From assembly GCA_021732415.1 (NCBI GenBank), contig JAKFVC010000014.1, positions 105,729 to 169,728 of the forward strand: a stretch of 64,000 nucleotides of DNA. Reading direction: 5' to 3'. Below the pieces are notes generated by a model. The model did not search any database. It worked only from the letters and a program-made list of their open reading frames with translations, and was not told the DNA's origin. The position numbers and the translations under genes are program-made. Shown one piece after another: positions 17,752-32,700 of the stretch. The stretch comes from Planctomycetaceae bacterium (GTDB lineage Bacteria; Planctomycetota; Planctomycetia; Planctomycetales; Planctomycetaceae). How positions within the stretch are numbered: position 1 is the stretch's first letter; every line of letters starts with the position of its first letter.

Positions 17752-20700
17752 ATGCTGCTCACTGGCTGGCTCAATAATCTGCGGAACCGCTTTTTTGCCA
17801 AGTTTACCCGGACCAAGAAGGTGAAACGCCGGAGCAAGCTTCCGACTTCGAAGATCGTGGAGCGTTTGGAGACCCGTACTCTATTGACGACGTTTTCGCA
17901 GGGCGACATTGAGCTGTTGGGCGTTAACTCGGCGACCACTGATAGCTTTAGTTTTATTAACTTCAAAGCCATTGCTGCAGGGGACGTGATCAATTTTACT
18001 GACAACGGCTTCTCTACGGCGACGACAGGTGGAACTGGCGAAGGCTTTCTGACGTTTACCGCGGCTACCAACTATGCCCCCGGGTCCGTGTTTACGTGGG
18101 TCAACGGTACGTCGGGCAACAGTTCGACGGTGAGCTCCGAATTTACGTCAGGCAGCGGCGGCAACGCGAATGGCCCGACGAACTTCAATTTCAATGCCCA
18201 GGGCGATCAGCTCTACATCTTCCAAGGGAGTGTCAGTAACTGGGCGTCGCAGACAAGTATCAACTTAATCTATGGAATCAATTACGGAATCGCGCTGGGT
18301 TACGACGGCACGGATTCCGGCAGTCAGTCTGCGACGACGGCGCAGCCCGCGGCTTTGACATCGGCGTTCTTAAACCTCGGGTCCGCCAACTACGCCAACA
18401 CTTACTATTCAGGGACCGGGTCGGCCGCGACGACGGTGGCGATCGGCAGTTCGTCGATTGCGACAGACATGCTGACGTCGTCGAAGTGGTTTGCCGGCTC
18501 GTCGAATCGTGTCGGATTTCCGACTCCGGTGATCGGAAGTACTGTCTTTACTGATGGGCTGAATAGTACGGCCACCAATGTGACGGTCAGCGGAGGTGCC
18601 TATTTTACGGGCACGACGGCCTCGGGCGAGAGACCCGCGACGGCTCCGCGCTTTTCTGAAGGGACCGCGTCGTATGGGGTCAACAATGGCACCGCGACGA
18701 TTACCTCAAACACCATTATCAATTCGACGGCCGGATCGTCTTTAACATTTCGAGTGGGCTCATTTTCCGGAACCAGTGGTAACGGAAATGACACCGGCGA
18801 TAAGGTGACGGTCTCGATCAGTACCGACAATGGATCGAGTTACAAAGATGTGTTTTTTGTGAACGGCAACAGCAATGCCTGGTGGTCGTTCACAACTGGA
18901 ACCGGCTTAGCGTCATATCCGTACGATGGAGACGCAGTTGCATCCAGTGTTCAATCCAGTAGTGGTGGTGCCACCAGTGACGGCTACAGTACTTTTCAGG
19001 TGACCAATCTGCCCCAATCGGCCAACCTGAAATTCAAGATTACGATGGTGAACGACAATGCGGGCGAGTTCTGGCTCGTTGACGAATTGACCTTTCGCAA
19101 AGGATTGTCGACATTAAGTGGTGCGGCCAATGCAACGGCCTTCACGACCACCTACGGAACAGCTTCTACGGCACAGACCTTTACTGTATCGGGAAGCAAC
19201 CTCACCGCGGATCTCATTGCCACCGCCCCTACGGGTTTTGAGGTTTCCAGTGACGGGACGAATTACGGCAGTACGGCCACCTTTACGCAGTCCGGTGGGT
19301 CGGCCAACGGAACTTTAAGAGTCCGCCTGGCGGCCACCGCAGGAGTCAGCGGCTCGTACAATTCGCAGAACATTGTGCTCTCCAGCACAGGGGCTCCGTC
19401 GATCAAGATCGTCACGGCAGCCAGTGGAAACAGCGTGACGGCCAAGACTCTGACGGTCAATGGACTCACGGCCAACAACAGGAACTACGACGGTACGACA
19501 GTCGCCAGCGTGACCGGGACGCCGGTGTTTGTGGGGATCGTTAATGGCGATTCGGCCATCGTGAGCGGAACGGTGACCTGGGCTTTTCCGGATTCCAATG
19601 TTGGCAACGGGAAGGCGTTGACTCGATCGGGTAGTTACAGTGCTGCTTCGTCAAATTACATTGTGACCCAGCCGACGTTGACCGCCAGCATCAACGCCAC
19701 CGTGGCCTCGGCACCGACGATTACTGGGATCACTCCGGGCGATCAATCGCTGAGCGTTGCCTTTACCGCACCAAGTAACAATGGTGGCGTGGCGATTACG
19801 AACTACAAGTACTCGATCGACGGGGGTGCTAATTTTACACTGGTGTCTCCCGCTTCGACTAATAGCCCGATCTTGATCGCTGGGCTGACTAATGGGACCG
19901 CGTATGATGTCCAGCTTCTCGCTGTAAACGGGGTCGGTGATGGCATTGCTTCAGCAACCACACAGGCCACGCCTGCTGCCGCAGCTTCACCGACGATTGC
20001 GGTGACTCCGGGCACACTGGCCTCGGCGTTGACGACGACCTACGGTACCGCGTCCTCGACAGCGACATTCACCGCCTCCGGTGGGGCGTTGACAGGAGAT
20101 TTGACCGTCACCGCGCCGACCGGATTGGAAGTTTCGACCAGTGCCGGCAGCGGGTTTGGCTCGACGGTGCTCCTCACGGCGACGGCCGGCACCGTCTCAA
20201 ACACGACGATCTTTGTGCGTCTGAAGGCCACTGCTGCCGCGGGCAGCTACGATGCCTTGACGATCACGGTCAGCGGCGGCGGGGCGACGGCGCAGAACGT
20301 GGCGACCACTTCCAGCGGCAACAGCGTACTGGCCAAGGACCTGACTATCAGCGGGTTGACGGCTGTGTCGAAGGAGTATGATGGATCCACCTCGGCGACC
20401 GTGACTGGTACACCGACGTACGCGGGTCTCGTCAACGGCGAAACCTTTACCGTGACGGACTCGATCACCTGGAGCTATGGGAGCAAGACCGTCGGTGCCG
20501 CGAAGCCATTGACGGCTTCGGGGATTTACTCGGCTCCGTCAGCGAATTACACGGTCACGCAGCCCACATTTACGGCGGACATCACGGCGAAAGCGCTGAC
20601 GGTGACCGGGGCCACGGCGTCTGGTAAGACATACGATGGAACCACTGCGGCCACGATTACGGGTGCGACTTTAGTCGGTATCGTGAACGGCGAGACCGTC

Positions 20701-23700
20701 ACCGTGTCGGGCGGCGGGACCTTTGCGAATGCCAACGCAGGAACAGGCAAGACTGTGAGTGCGGCGCTGGTGCTGGGTGGGGGGGACGCTGGCAATTACT
20801 CGATCGTGCAGCCGACGGGTTTGACGGCCGATATCGCCAAGGCGAACCAGACGATCACGTTCGGAACGCTCGCTTCGAAGACGACGGCCGACGCGCCGTT
20901 TACTCTGACGGCCACGTCCAGTTCGGGGTTGACAATTTCCTATGCGAGCTCCAACTCGAGCGTCGCGACGGTCTCCGGCAGCACCGTGACGATTGTGGGC
21001 GCGGGGACGTCGACGATTACGGCGAGCCAGGCTGGTGACGGCAATTACAACGCGGCCACCAATGTGACACAGGCTTTGAGCGTTACAGCCGTGACGTCCG
21101 CGACGCTGAACTGGGATTTTAGCACGGCGAACGCTGCCAACACGCCCACCAACCTCACGGTCCCGGTGCTCTCGCAAGGCAATAATAACGGAACGACGAC
21201 GTTAATCACCACCACGTCACCGTCGAGTGGATATACAGGCGCGACCGGTACGAATAACGCGGGTGCGGCGGCATTTACGGGAGCTCTGAATACCGGGACC
21301 AGCACTTACTTTGCGTTTGCTCTGACCCCCACCAATGGCGCGACGGTCACCCTGACGGGGATCTCGTTCGGCTCGCGGAGCACGAATACCGGACCGCAGG
21401 CCTATTCGCTGCGCAGCTCGGCGGATAACTATGCGTCGGACATCGCGACCGGCACCATGTCGAACAATAGCACCTGGGCATTGTTCACTTCGGGCACTTT
21501 GTCGGTCAGCACGTCCAGCGGTCTCACGTTCCGACTCTACGGATACAACGGAGCCGGTACGACAGCGGCGGGGACGGCGAACTGGAGAATTGATGACCTG
21601 AAGCTGACGGTCTCGATGTCAACACCCGTCACCACGCCCACCGTGTCGTCCACGGGCTCGCTCACTGCGATGTCGACGACATACGGCACGGCTTCCGCCG
21701 CTCAAACGATTGCAGTTTCGGGAACCAGCCTCACGGCAGACCTGATCGCCACCGCGCCGACGGGATATGAGGTTTCGAGTGATGGTACGACTTATGGCAG
21801 CACGGCTACTTTCACGCAGTCCGGCGGGTCTGCGAGCGGCAATCTGCGCGTTCGTCTCGCGGCCAGTGCCGCGGTGAGCGGCTCGTACAATTCTCAGAAT
21901 ATCGTGCTCTCGAGCACGGGAGCCACGTCGGTCAACATTGTCACGGCTGCCACTGGAAACAGCGTGGCCGCCAAGGCGTTGACGATTACCGGATTATCTG
22001 CCAGTGATAAGGGCTATGACGGAACTACCAACGTCACCGTGACGGGGACTCCCACCTATTCGGGGCTAGTGAATGGTGAATCAATTAGCGTCACGGGTTC
22101 GGTCAGCTGGGCTTTCGCGGATGCCAGCGTCGGCTCGGGCAAGACGTTGACCCGCACAGGCAGCTACAACGCTCCTTCGACCAATTACACGGTGACACAA
22201 CCCACGTTGACCGCCAGCATCAACGCCGTGGTGGCCTCGGCTCCGTCGATTACGAGCATTACTCCCGGTGACCACTCGTTGAGCGTCACATTTACGGAAC
22301 CGAGCTCCGACGGCGGCGCGGCGATTACCAACTATAAGTATTCGACGGACGGCGGGCAGAATTTTACGGCGGTCTCGCCGGCGTCGACGGGTAGTCCGAT
22401 TGTGATCACCGGCCTGACGAACGGAACTTCCTACAACGTGCAGATTCTCGCGGTCAACACGGCTGGCGACGGTGCGGCTTCAGCGACCGTGGCGGGCACT
22501 CCCGCAGCTCCGGCCTCGCCGATGATTGTGGTCGCTCCGGCGACGTTGACCTCCGCGCTGACGACGACCTACGGCACGGCGTCGGCGACCACGACTTTCT
22601 CTGTCTCCGGTTCGATTCTGAGTGGCGATTTGACTGTCACGGCGCCAACCGGGTTGGAAGTATCGACCAGTGCCGGTAGTGGCTTCGGTTCGACGGTGGT
22701 CCTCACCCCGACGTCAGGCACAGTGCCGGGCACGACGATCTTCGTCCGTCTCAAGGCAACTGCCGGGGCGGGCAGCTACGATAACTTGACGATCACGGTG
22801 AGTGGCGGTGGGGCCGCGACGCAGAATGTGGCGACGAGTTCCAGTGGCAACAGCGTGCTGGCCAAGGACCTGACGATCAGCGGTTTGACGGCCGCAGCGA
22901 AGGAGTATGACGGATTGACGAGTGCGACAGTGACCGGCACGCCGGCGTACGTAGGTCTGGTCAACGGGGACTCGTTCACGGTCTCCGACACGATCACCTG
23001 GAGCTATGGGAGCAAGACTGTCGGTGCTGCGAAGACGTTGATTGCTTCTGGGAATTTCACGGCCCCTTCTTCGAACTATGCGGTGACTCAGCCCACGTTC
23101 ACGGCGGACATCACGGCCAAGGCGCTGACGGTCAACGGGGCGACCGCGTCAGGCAAGACTTACGACGGCACAACCGCCGCCACGATCACCGGCGCGACCC
23201 TGGCTGGTGTCGTGAGTGGAGACACGGTCACCGTGTCCGGGGGTGGCACGTTTGCAAATGCGAATGCCGGGACGAGTAAAGCCGTGACGGCGGCGCTGGT
23301 GTTGGGCGGGGGCGACGCTGGTAACTACACGCTGATCCAGCCGACGGGTCTCACAGCTGATATCGCCAAGGCGAACCAGACGATCACGTTTAATGCCCTG
23401 CCCTCGAAGACGACGGCTGATGCGCCATTCACTTTGACGGCGACGTCCAGTTCCGGACTGAGTGTGACATTTGGCAGCTCGAACACGAGCGTGGCGACGA
23501 TCTCCGGCAGCACTTTGACCATTGCTGGTGCCGGGACATCGACCATCACGGCAAGTCAGGCCGGTGACAGTAACTACAACGCGGCCACTGCCGTAACCCA
23601 GACTTTGTCCGTTACCGCTCAGACGGGACTTGGTGCGGGGGACATTGCCGTGATCGGTTACAACACGAGTGGGTCACCTGACTCCTTCACGATCCTCATT

Positions 23701-26700
23701 TTGAAAGACTTGCCAGCCGGGACAGTCTTCTATGTCAACGACAACGAAGTCGCGGCAGCAGGTGGAACGAGCTTCGCCGATCTGAATGAGGCGGAGGCCT
23801 CCTTTACGGTGAAATCTGGCCAAACCATCACTGCCGGAACTGTGCTCACATTGCCGTGGGGTGCCGCGGCCGTGTCTACGACCCAATATGACTGGAGCAG
23901 TACCAGCAGTGCCGGACTGGGGAATAACAACGACGAACTCTACATCTACACGGCAGCGAGTATCACCGCAACGACCCCTACGGCGTTTATTTACTATGCT
24001 CAAATTGGTACGTCGGTGAGTGCGGTGCCGGGAGGATTGACGTCCAGCACGACAGCGATCCATCCGACGGGAGCCGCGTCACGATACAAGATTAGCGGTG
24101 CCACTTATACCGGGACTCAAGCGCAACTGCTGGCGTCGATCGGCAACACCGCCCAGAATTGGGAATCGACCGCGCCTGGTGCAAACACCGATTGGACCTT
24201 TACAGTTGGTACGCCCAATACCAACCCGACGATAAGCCACAATTCGGGTTTGACCTTGGCTGAAGGGGCCTCCGCTACCGAGATCACAACATCGCAACTG
24301 CAAGTTACCGATGCCGAACAAGCAGCCGCGTCCCTCACCTACACCGTAGGAACCCTACCAGCGCATGGCATACTGGCCAGGAGCGGCACCACTTTGACTG
24401 GCGGTGGCACGTTTACTCAGGCCGACATCGACAATCATCTCATTACGTACGCCAATAGCGGCGACGAAACCCTCAGCGACAGCTTCTCCTTCACAGTCTC
24501 GGACGGCGCCGGCGGATCGATCGCTTCGACCACGTTCAGCGTCACGATTACGCCGGTCAATGATGCCCCGACTTTGACAAGCAACGCGGGACTGTCCGGT
24601 GTCGTGTTTAATTCAACAGTGACTATCAGCAACGGGAGTTTGCTCGTCAGCGACGTGGACAACACGGCCTCGCAAATTGCCTTTACGATCGACACCGCTG
24701 CGGCTGGGGTGATCAAGGTCAATAACATCGAGGCGAGCAGTTTTACTCAGGCCGACATCAACAATGGCCTGGTGACCTATACGGCACCGGCGACGGGTAC
24801 GACCGACAGCTTCACCTTCACGGTCAGTGACGGTGCTGGTGGTTCCATTGGCAGCATGACCTTCAGTATCACATTGAGTGCCGGCAATACGGCGCCGACT
24901 CTGGCGGCGAACACCGGCCTCACAGTGAATGAAGGGGCGACCGCTCCGATCACGACTGCCAATCTGCAGGTCACCGACGCCGAGCAGGCAGTGGCCAGCC
25001 TGGTCTATACCGTCGGTACGGCACCGGCCAACGGCACACTGCGGAAGAGTGGCAGCACACTCAATTCCAGTTCCACCTTCACGCAGGCTGATATCGATGG
25101 TGGCCTCATCACCTACGTGCATAACGGGAGTGAGACGACCAGCGACAGCTTTACCTTTACGGTCAGCGATGGCGCAGGCGGTTTGATCGACAGCACGACG
25201 TTCAGTCTCAGCATTACGCCGGTCAACGATGCTCCAGCCGGTACTGATGGCACAGTCACGACACTCGAAGACACGATTTATACTTTTGCCGCCATCGACT
25301 TCGGCTTCACTGATCCGAATGACACAACAGCGAATTCGCTGGCAGCCGTGAAGATCACGACGCTGGCGACGGATGGGACTCTGAAGTTCAACGGCACCGA
25401 TGTGACCGCGGGCCAGGCGATTCCCGTGGCCAACATCCCGAATTTGACATTCACACCCGCCGCCAACGCCAATGGCGCCAGCTACGCGACGTTTACGTTC
25501 CAGGTGCAGGATGATGGAGGCACGGCCAACGGTGGCATCGATCTTGATCAGACTGCGAACACGATCACTGTGTCGGTCACTGCCGTCAATGACGCGCCGG
25601 TTGGGGCAAATAAGACGATCGGCACGAGTCTGAATACAGACTACATCTTCGCAACCGGCGACTTCGGGTTCACCGATCCCAGCGACAGTCCCGCCAATAC
25701 GCTGCTGGCAGTTAAGATCACCACGCTTCCCGTGCTCGGCACGCTGACCAATAACGGCTCGACGGTGAACGCCGGCGATTCGGTTTTGGCGACAGATATC
25801 AGCGCCGGGAATCTGAAGTTCACGCCAGCCAATGGCGGAACCGGCTCGCCGTATACGACGTTTACCTTCCAGGTCCAGGACAATGGTAGCACCGCAAATA
25901 GTGGTGTGGATCTGGACGTGACGCCCAAGACGATCACTCTGAATGTGATTACTGGTCCCACGGTCCTCGCAGCAGGGGATATTGCCGTCATTGGCTACGA
26001 CACCAGTGGCAGCCCGAATGACAGCTTCACCATCCTGGTGCTGAAGGATCTGAACCCCGGGACGGTGTTCTATATCAACGACAATGAGGTCGCGACGGCG
26101 GGTGGGACCGCGTTTACGGATCTCGCTGAAGGTGAAGCTTCGTTTACGGTGAAAGCCGGGCAAACCGTGGCGGCTGGTACCGTAATCACTCTGCCGTGGG
26201 GTGCCGCAGCGGTTAACGCGACCACCTACGATTGGAGCAGCACCACGGGATTCGGACTGGGTAATAACAACGAAGAGATCTACATCTACACCGCGGCCAG
26301 CATCGCTGCGACCACTCCGACGGCTTTCGTGTACGGAACCGCAATCGGAACGTCGGCGAGTGCCCGGCCCAGCGGACTGACAACTGGCACATCGTTCATT
26401 AATCCCATCGGCACGGCGTCTCGATACAAGGTCACTGGCGCAATTAATACCGGTACGCAAACCCAACTGTTGGCTTCGATTGGCGACACGGCCCACAACT
26501 GGGAATCGATCACCGCCGGTGGCACAACGACGATCACTCCGAATAACTGGACCTTCACGGTTAACCCGCCCAATACGGCTCCAGCTCTCATCCACAACAC
26601 GGGGTTGACTGTCGCAGAAGGGGCCTCCGCGACTGAGATCACCACCGCGCAACTGCAGGTCACCGACACCGAGCAGGCCGCCGCGGCGCTTACCTACACC

Positions 26701-29700
26701 GTTGGAACCGCACCGGCACATGGGACACTGGCCAAGAACGGCACGTCCCTGACGGTCGGTAGTACGTTTACCCAGGCGGATATCGATAATCATCTCATCA
26801 CCTACGCCAATAACGGCGACGAGACCCTCAGCGATAGCTTCGCGTTCACAGTCTCGGACGGCGATGGCGGGTCGATCGCAGCGACCACATTCAGCGTCAC
26901 CATCACGCAGGTCAATGATGCCCCGACCTTAACGCTAAACGCCGGTCTGTCAGGTGTGGTGCTCAGTAGCACCGTGACCGTTTCGAATAGCAGTCTGCTG
27001 GTCAGCGACGTCGATAATTCGACCGCAGAAATCACCTTTACTGTGGTGACGGAGTCTACCGGTAGTCTCAATAAGAGTGGTACGACGCTCCACACCTCAG
27101 ATACGTTTACGCAGGCCGACATCAACGCTGGACTGATCACCTACTCTGCCCCGGCGACTGGGACGAATGACAGCTTCACCTTCACGGTCAGCGATGGTGC
27201 GGGCGGTTCCATCGGCAGTACGACATTCACCATCGTCCTGAGTGCCGGCAATACGGCGCCGACTCTGGCGGCGAATGCCGGGCTGACGGTGAACGAGGGG
27301 TCGACAACTACGATCGCCACTGTGAATCTGCAGGTCACCGACTCCGAGCAAGGGGCGGCCAGCCTGGTGTACACGATCGACTCACCACCGGTTAGCGGGA
27401 CACTTCGCAAGAGCGGCAGCACGCTCAATCCCAGTTCCAGCTTCACGCAGGCCGACATCGACAACGGGCTGATCACTTACGTGCATAATGGGAGTGAGAC
27501 GACCAGCGACAGCTTCACCTTTACGGTTAGTGACGGCGCTGGCGGCACCATCGGCAGCACGACATTCAGTTTTACGGTGACGCCGGTTAACGATGCTCCG
27601 GCAGGTACTGACGGTACGGTCACGACGTTTGAAGACACGACCTACACTTTCGCCGCCACGGACTTTGGCTTCACCGATCCGGATGACACGATCGGGAACT
27701 CGCTGGCAGCAGTGAAAATCTCCACGCTGGCGACGGCTGGCACCTTGAAACTGAGTGGCACTAACGTGACCGCGGGCCAGGTGATTCCAGTTGCCAGTAT
27801 CCCGAACTTGACGTACATGCCGGCTGCCAACGCCAATGGAGCCAGCTACGCAACATTCACGTTCCAGGTGCAGGACGATGGCGGCACAGCCGGTGGGGGA
27901 GTTGATCTCGATCCGTCGGCGAACACCATCACTGTGTCGGTGACTCCCGTCAATGATGCCCCCGTTGGCACCAGCAAATCGGTCAGCACCGGTCCGGATA
28001 CTGATTATGTGTTCGCGGTAACCGACTTCGGATTTACCGATCCCACAGATAGTCCTGCCAATACGTTGCTGGCGGTGAAGATCTCCACATTGCCGGCAGC
28101 CGGTGCCCTGACGAATAACGGCGTAGCGGTGAATGCTGGTGATTTGGTTCTCGCGACTGATATCAGCGCCGAGAAGCTGAAGTTCACGCCGGCCAACGGT
28201 GGGACGGGCTCGCCGTATACGACGTTCACTTTCCAGGTGCAGGACAACGGAACCACGACGGACGGCGGAGTGAATCTCGACCCCTCGGCTAAGACCATGA
28301 CAGTGAACGTGGCGACGGTTCTCGCTGCGGGAGATATCGCCGTCATCGGATACAACACCGCCGGCTCACCCGCCGATTCCTTCACGATTCTCATCTTGAA
28401 AGACTTGAGCGCGGGGACCGTGTTCTACATCAACGACAATGAAGTCGCTGCAGCGGGCGGGGCTTCGTTCGCCGATCTGAATGAGTCCGAGGCTTCCTTT
28501 ACGGTGAAACCCGGCCAGACTGTCGCTGCCGGAACAGTGATCACGCTGCCGTGGGGTGCCACGGCAGTCTCCACCACGCAATATGACTGGAGCAGCACGT
28601 CGGGGGCGGGACTGAGCAACAACAACGAAGAAATCTACATCTACACCGCGACCAGCATCAGCGATACGACGCCGACCGCCTTCATCTACGGTGCTGCCAT
28701 CGGAACTTCACCGGGCGCTCGTCCGAACGGCCTGACACTGGGCACGTCATTCATCCAGCCGACTGGCACGGCCTCGCGGTATAAGACGACCGGAGCCACC
28801 TATTCCGGAACACAAACGCAACTGCTCCTATCGATTGGCGACACGGTCAATAACTGGGAGGCAGTGGCTCCCGTGGCGACGACCGACTGGACGTTCACGG
28901 TGGCCAACAACCAGCCGCCGGTCTCGTCCCACAACACCGGGACTTCTGTGACGACAGGCAGCACTCACACGATCACGACGGCCGAACTGCAATTCACCGA
29001 TTCTCAGCAGGCGGCTGCCGCGCTGACCTATACCCTGACGAGCGTGCCGACGAACGGTGATTTGAAGCTCGGTACGACGATTCTCAATACGACGACGAAC
29101 AAGACATTCACCCAGGCCGATATCGACGCGGGTTTGCTCTTGTTTGTGAGTACGGGCACGACCGCTACCAGCAGCGGGTTCAGCTTTACGGTGTCTGATG
29201 GGGCGGGTGGCACTTCGGCATCGGCCACGTTCACGATTGATACAGTGGTCGTCGTCAACCATGCACCGTCTGGTGCGGATGCGACGGTGTCTACGCCCAC
29301 CGACGTGGCCTACACGTTTACCGCGGCGAGTTTCGGCTTCTCGGATCCGAATGACACGCCAGCGAATACGCTGCTGGCAGTCGAGATCACGACTCTGCCG
29401 GGGGCCGGTTCGCTCACACTGAATAGTGTTGCCGTGACTGCAGGGCAATTCATTGCTGCGTCCGACATCGCTAATGGGTTGCTGCAGTTCGTGCCCGGCT
29501 CAGGTGAGAGTGGAACGGGATATGCCAGCTTTACGTTCCAGGTGCAGGACAATGGGGGCACCCTCAACAGCGGTGTTGATCTCGATCAGTCGCCCAACGT
29601 GATCACTGTGAATGTGACTGGACCGAATCAGGCGCCAGTGGCGCAAGACGGCACCTTGACTACCAACGAAGATGCTGCCCAAAGCAGCGTACTGGTGGCA

Positions 29701-32700
29701 ACAGATGTCGATTCGGGCTTGTTGACCTACTCTTTGGTGGCTGATGGCGCACACGGACATGTGGTGATCACCGATGCCACGACCGGGGCCTATACCTATA
29801 CTCCGAACGCCAATTACAAGGGCTCTGACAGTTTCACCTTTAAGGCCAATGACGGATTGCTCGACAGCAACACGGCTACGGTCTCAGTCACGGTCAATTC
29901 GGTGAACGATGCACCGGCTGGGACGAACGGTCGGGTGGTGACCAATGAGGACACGACATACACATTCACCGTGAGTGATTTCGGATTTACGGATCCCATT
30001 GACATCCCGGCCAACACACTGCTGGCGGTCAAGATCACGACCTTGCCGGCTGCTGGAGCGCTGCAACTCAACGGCAGCGCGGTGACGGTCGGGACCTTCG
30101 TGACGGAGGCCCAGATCTCCGGAAACCTGCTGAAGTTCGTTCCAGCTACTGATGCCAATGGGGTCGACGACTTCGGTGGCCCACCGTACGCCACGTTCAC
30201 GTTCCAGGTGCAGGATAATGGAGGAACGAATTTCGGAGGCGTCGATCTGGATCAGTCTCCCAATACGATGATCGTCAACGTCAATGCGGTGAACGACGCA
30301 CCGGCGGGGACCGATGGCAGCTCGACGATCGATCAGGACACGACGCTGACGCTGGCCGCCGCGCATTTCGGGTTCAGCGATACGCACGACAACCCGGCGA
30401 ACAGCCTGCTGGCGGTCAAGATCACGACTCTGCCGACTGCTGGAACTCTGTTGTACAACGGTGGCTCGGTGACGGCCGGAAGCGTACTCATTCTCACGGG
30501 CAATCAGCTCACGTTCGTTCCCGCCAACGGTGCTGTCGGAAGTCCCTATGCGACGTTCACGTTCCAGGTGCGCGATAATGGTGGCACCGCAAACGGTGGC
30601 ATCGATCTCGACCCGACCCCCAATACGTTCACAATCAATGTGCAATCATTCAACGGCCCACACGCCATTGATGATTCGGCGAGTACGAATGAAGATACGT
30701 TCGTGGTGCTGAACTCGGACGATCTGTTGGCTAACGACCAGGGTGTCGCACAAGGCCGGCCCACTGTCTCGGCGGTCAGCAATCCGTCACACGGGACCGT
30801 AGTCCTGAACGGTGACGGAACGATCAAGTTCACTCCCGCGGCCGACTTCTTCGGTACGGCTGGATTCGATTATACGCTGGAGGACGGCCAGGAGTCCGAC
30901 ATCGGTCACGTCACGATTACAGTCATTGCGGTCAACGATGCGCCGGTGGCGGTGGATGATTCGGTCTCGACGAACGAAGACACTCAGCTCGTGCTGACCC
31001 AGGCCAACTTGAAGGGCAATGACACCGACGTTGATAACACGAACGCGGAATTGTCAGTGACAGCTGTAACGAATGCCACGCATGGCACCGTTGTCCTGAA
31101 CGGAGATGGGACAATCACGTTCACCCCTGCGGCCAACTACTTTGGTACGGCCGGCTTCGATTACACGCTCAGTGACGGCAGCCTGACAGATGGTGGTCAC
31201 GTCACGATCAATATTGTGTCGGTGAATGACGGACCGGTTACCGTGGACGACACGGCGGCCACGACTGAAGATACGCCGTTGAACTTGACCCAGGCCAATC
31301 TCAAGGGGAACGACACCGATATCGACAACACCAACGCCCAACTGTCGGTATCTGCGGTCTCGAATCCCACGAACGGTACAGTGGTTCTGAATGGCGACGG
31401 CACGATTACGTTCACTCCGGCGACGGACTTTAATGGCACGGCCGGCTTCGACTACACGCTCACTGATGGAAATCTGACTGACACGGGGCATGTGACGATT
31501 ACCGTTACGGCAGTGAACGACGCGCCGGTCGCGGTGGACGACACCGCGACTACTACTGAGGACACGGACCTGGTGCTGACTCTGGCATCCTTGAAGGGGA
31601 ACGACACTGACGTCGACAACACGAATACGCAACTGTCAGTGACAGCGTTGAGCAATCCGACGAACGGCACAGTGGTACTCAATGGTGATGGGACGCTGAC
31701 CTTCACTCCAGCTGCGAACTTCAACGGGACCGCTGGCTTCGACTATACGCTGAGCGACGGCAGCCTGACCGACATCGGTCATGTGACGGTCACTGTGACG
31801 GCGGTCAACAACGGTCCGGTGGCGGTGGATGACGCGGTGTCGACAAACGAAGACACCGCACTCGTGCTGACCCAGGCCAACTTGAAGGGGAACGACACCG
31901 ATATCGACAATACGAACGCGGAATTGTCCGTGACGGCGGTCAGCAACCCGACCAATGGGGCGGTGGTTCTCAACGGCGACGGGACGATCACCTTCACTCC
32001 GGCGGCCAACTTTTTCGGTACCGCTGGATTCGATTACACCCTGAGTGACGGTCAACTGAGCGACAGCGGCCACGTGACGGTCACGGTGGCGGCGGTCAAC
32101 GATGCGCCGATCGCTGTCGACGATACGGCGACCACGAGCGAGGGGACGGCGCTGGTCTTCACGCAGGCTGACTTGAAGGGGAACGACACTGATGTCGACA
32201 ACTCGAACTCCGAACTGTCCGTGACGGCTGTGAGTAATCCCGCGAACGGAACCGTTGTCCTCAATGGTGACGGGACAATCACCTTCACTCCGACAGCGGA
32301 CTTCAACGGGACTGCTGGTTTCGATTACACGGTGACCGACGGCAGCCTGACAGATTTCGGTCACGTGACCGTGAGTGTCGGCAACGTCAACGACGCGCCG
32401 GTGGCTGTGGATGACAGTCTATCGAGTATCGCAGAAGATTCGGGTGACCGGACGATTGCGATCTCCAGCCTGACGGCGAATGACACCGATGTCGACAACA
32501 CGAACGCGCAGTTGACGATCACGGCGGTTACGAACGCCGTCGGCGGCACGGTGAACATTGTCGGCTCGAACGTGGTGTTTACGCCGACACTGAACTTCAA
32601 CGGGACTGCCAGCTTCGACTATACGCTCACCGATGGCAGCCTGACCGACACGGGTTCGGTGAGCTTTACCATCACCGCGGTCAACGATGCACCGGTCGCG

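Noticed and set aside
24613..26793. 726-residue open frame on the minus strand inside the giant gene, and dozens of similar antisense frames up to 47.5 kb
   Set aside because: They mirror the repeats of the plus-strand gene, are Arg/His/Val-rich with no domain pattern, and follow from codon bias in a repetitive GC-rich gene.
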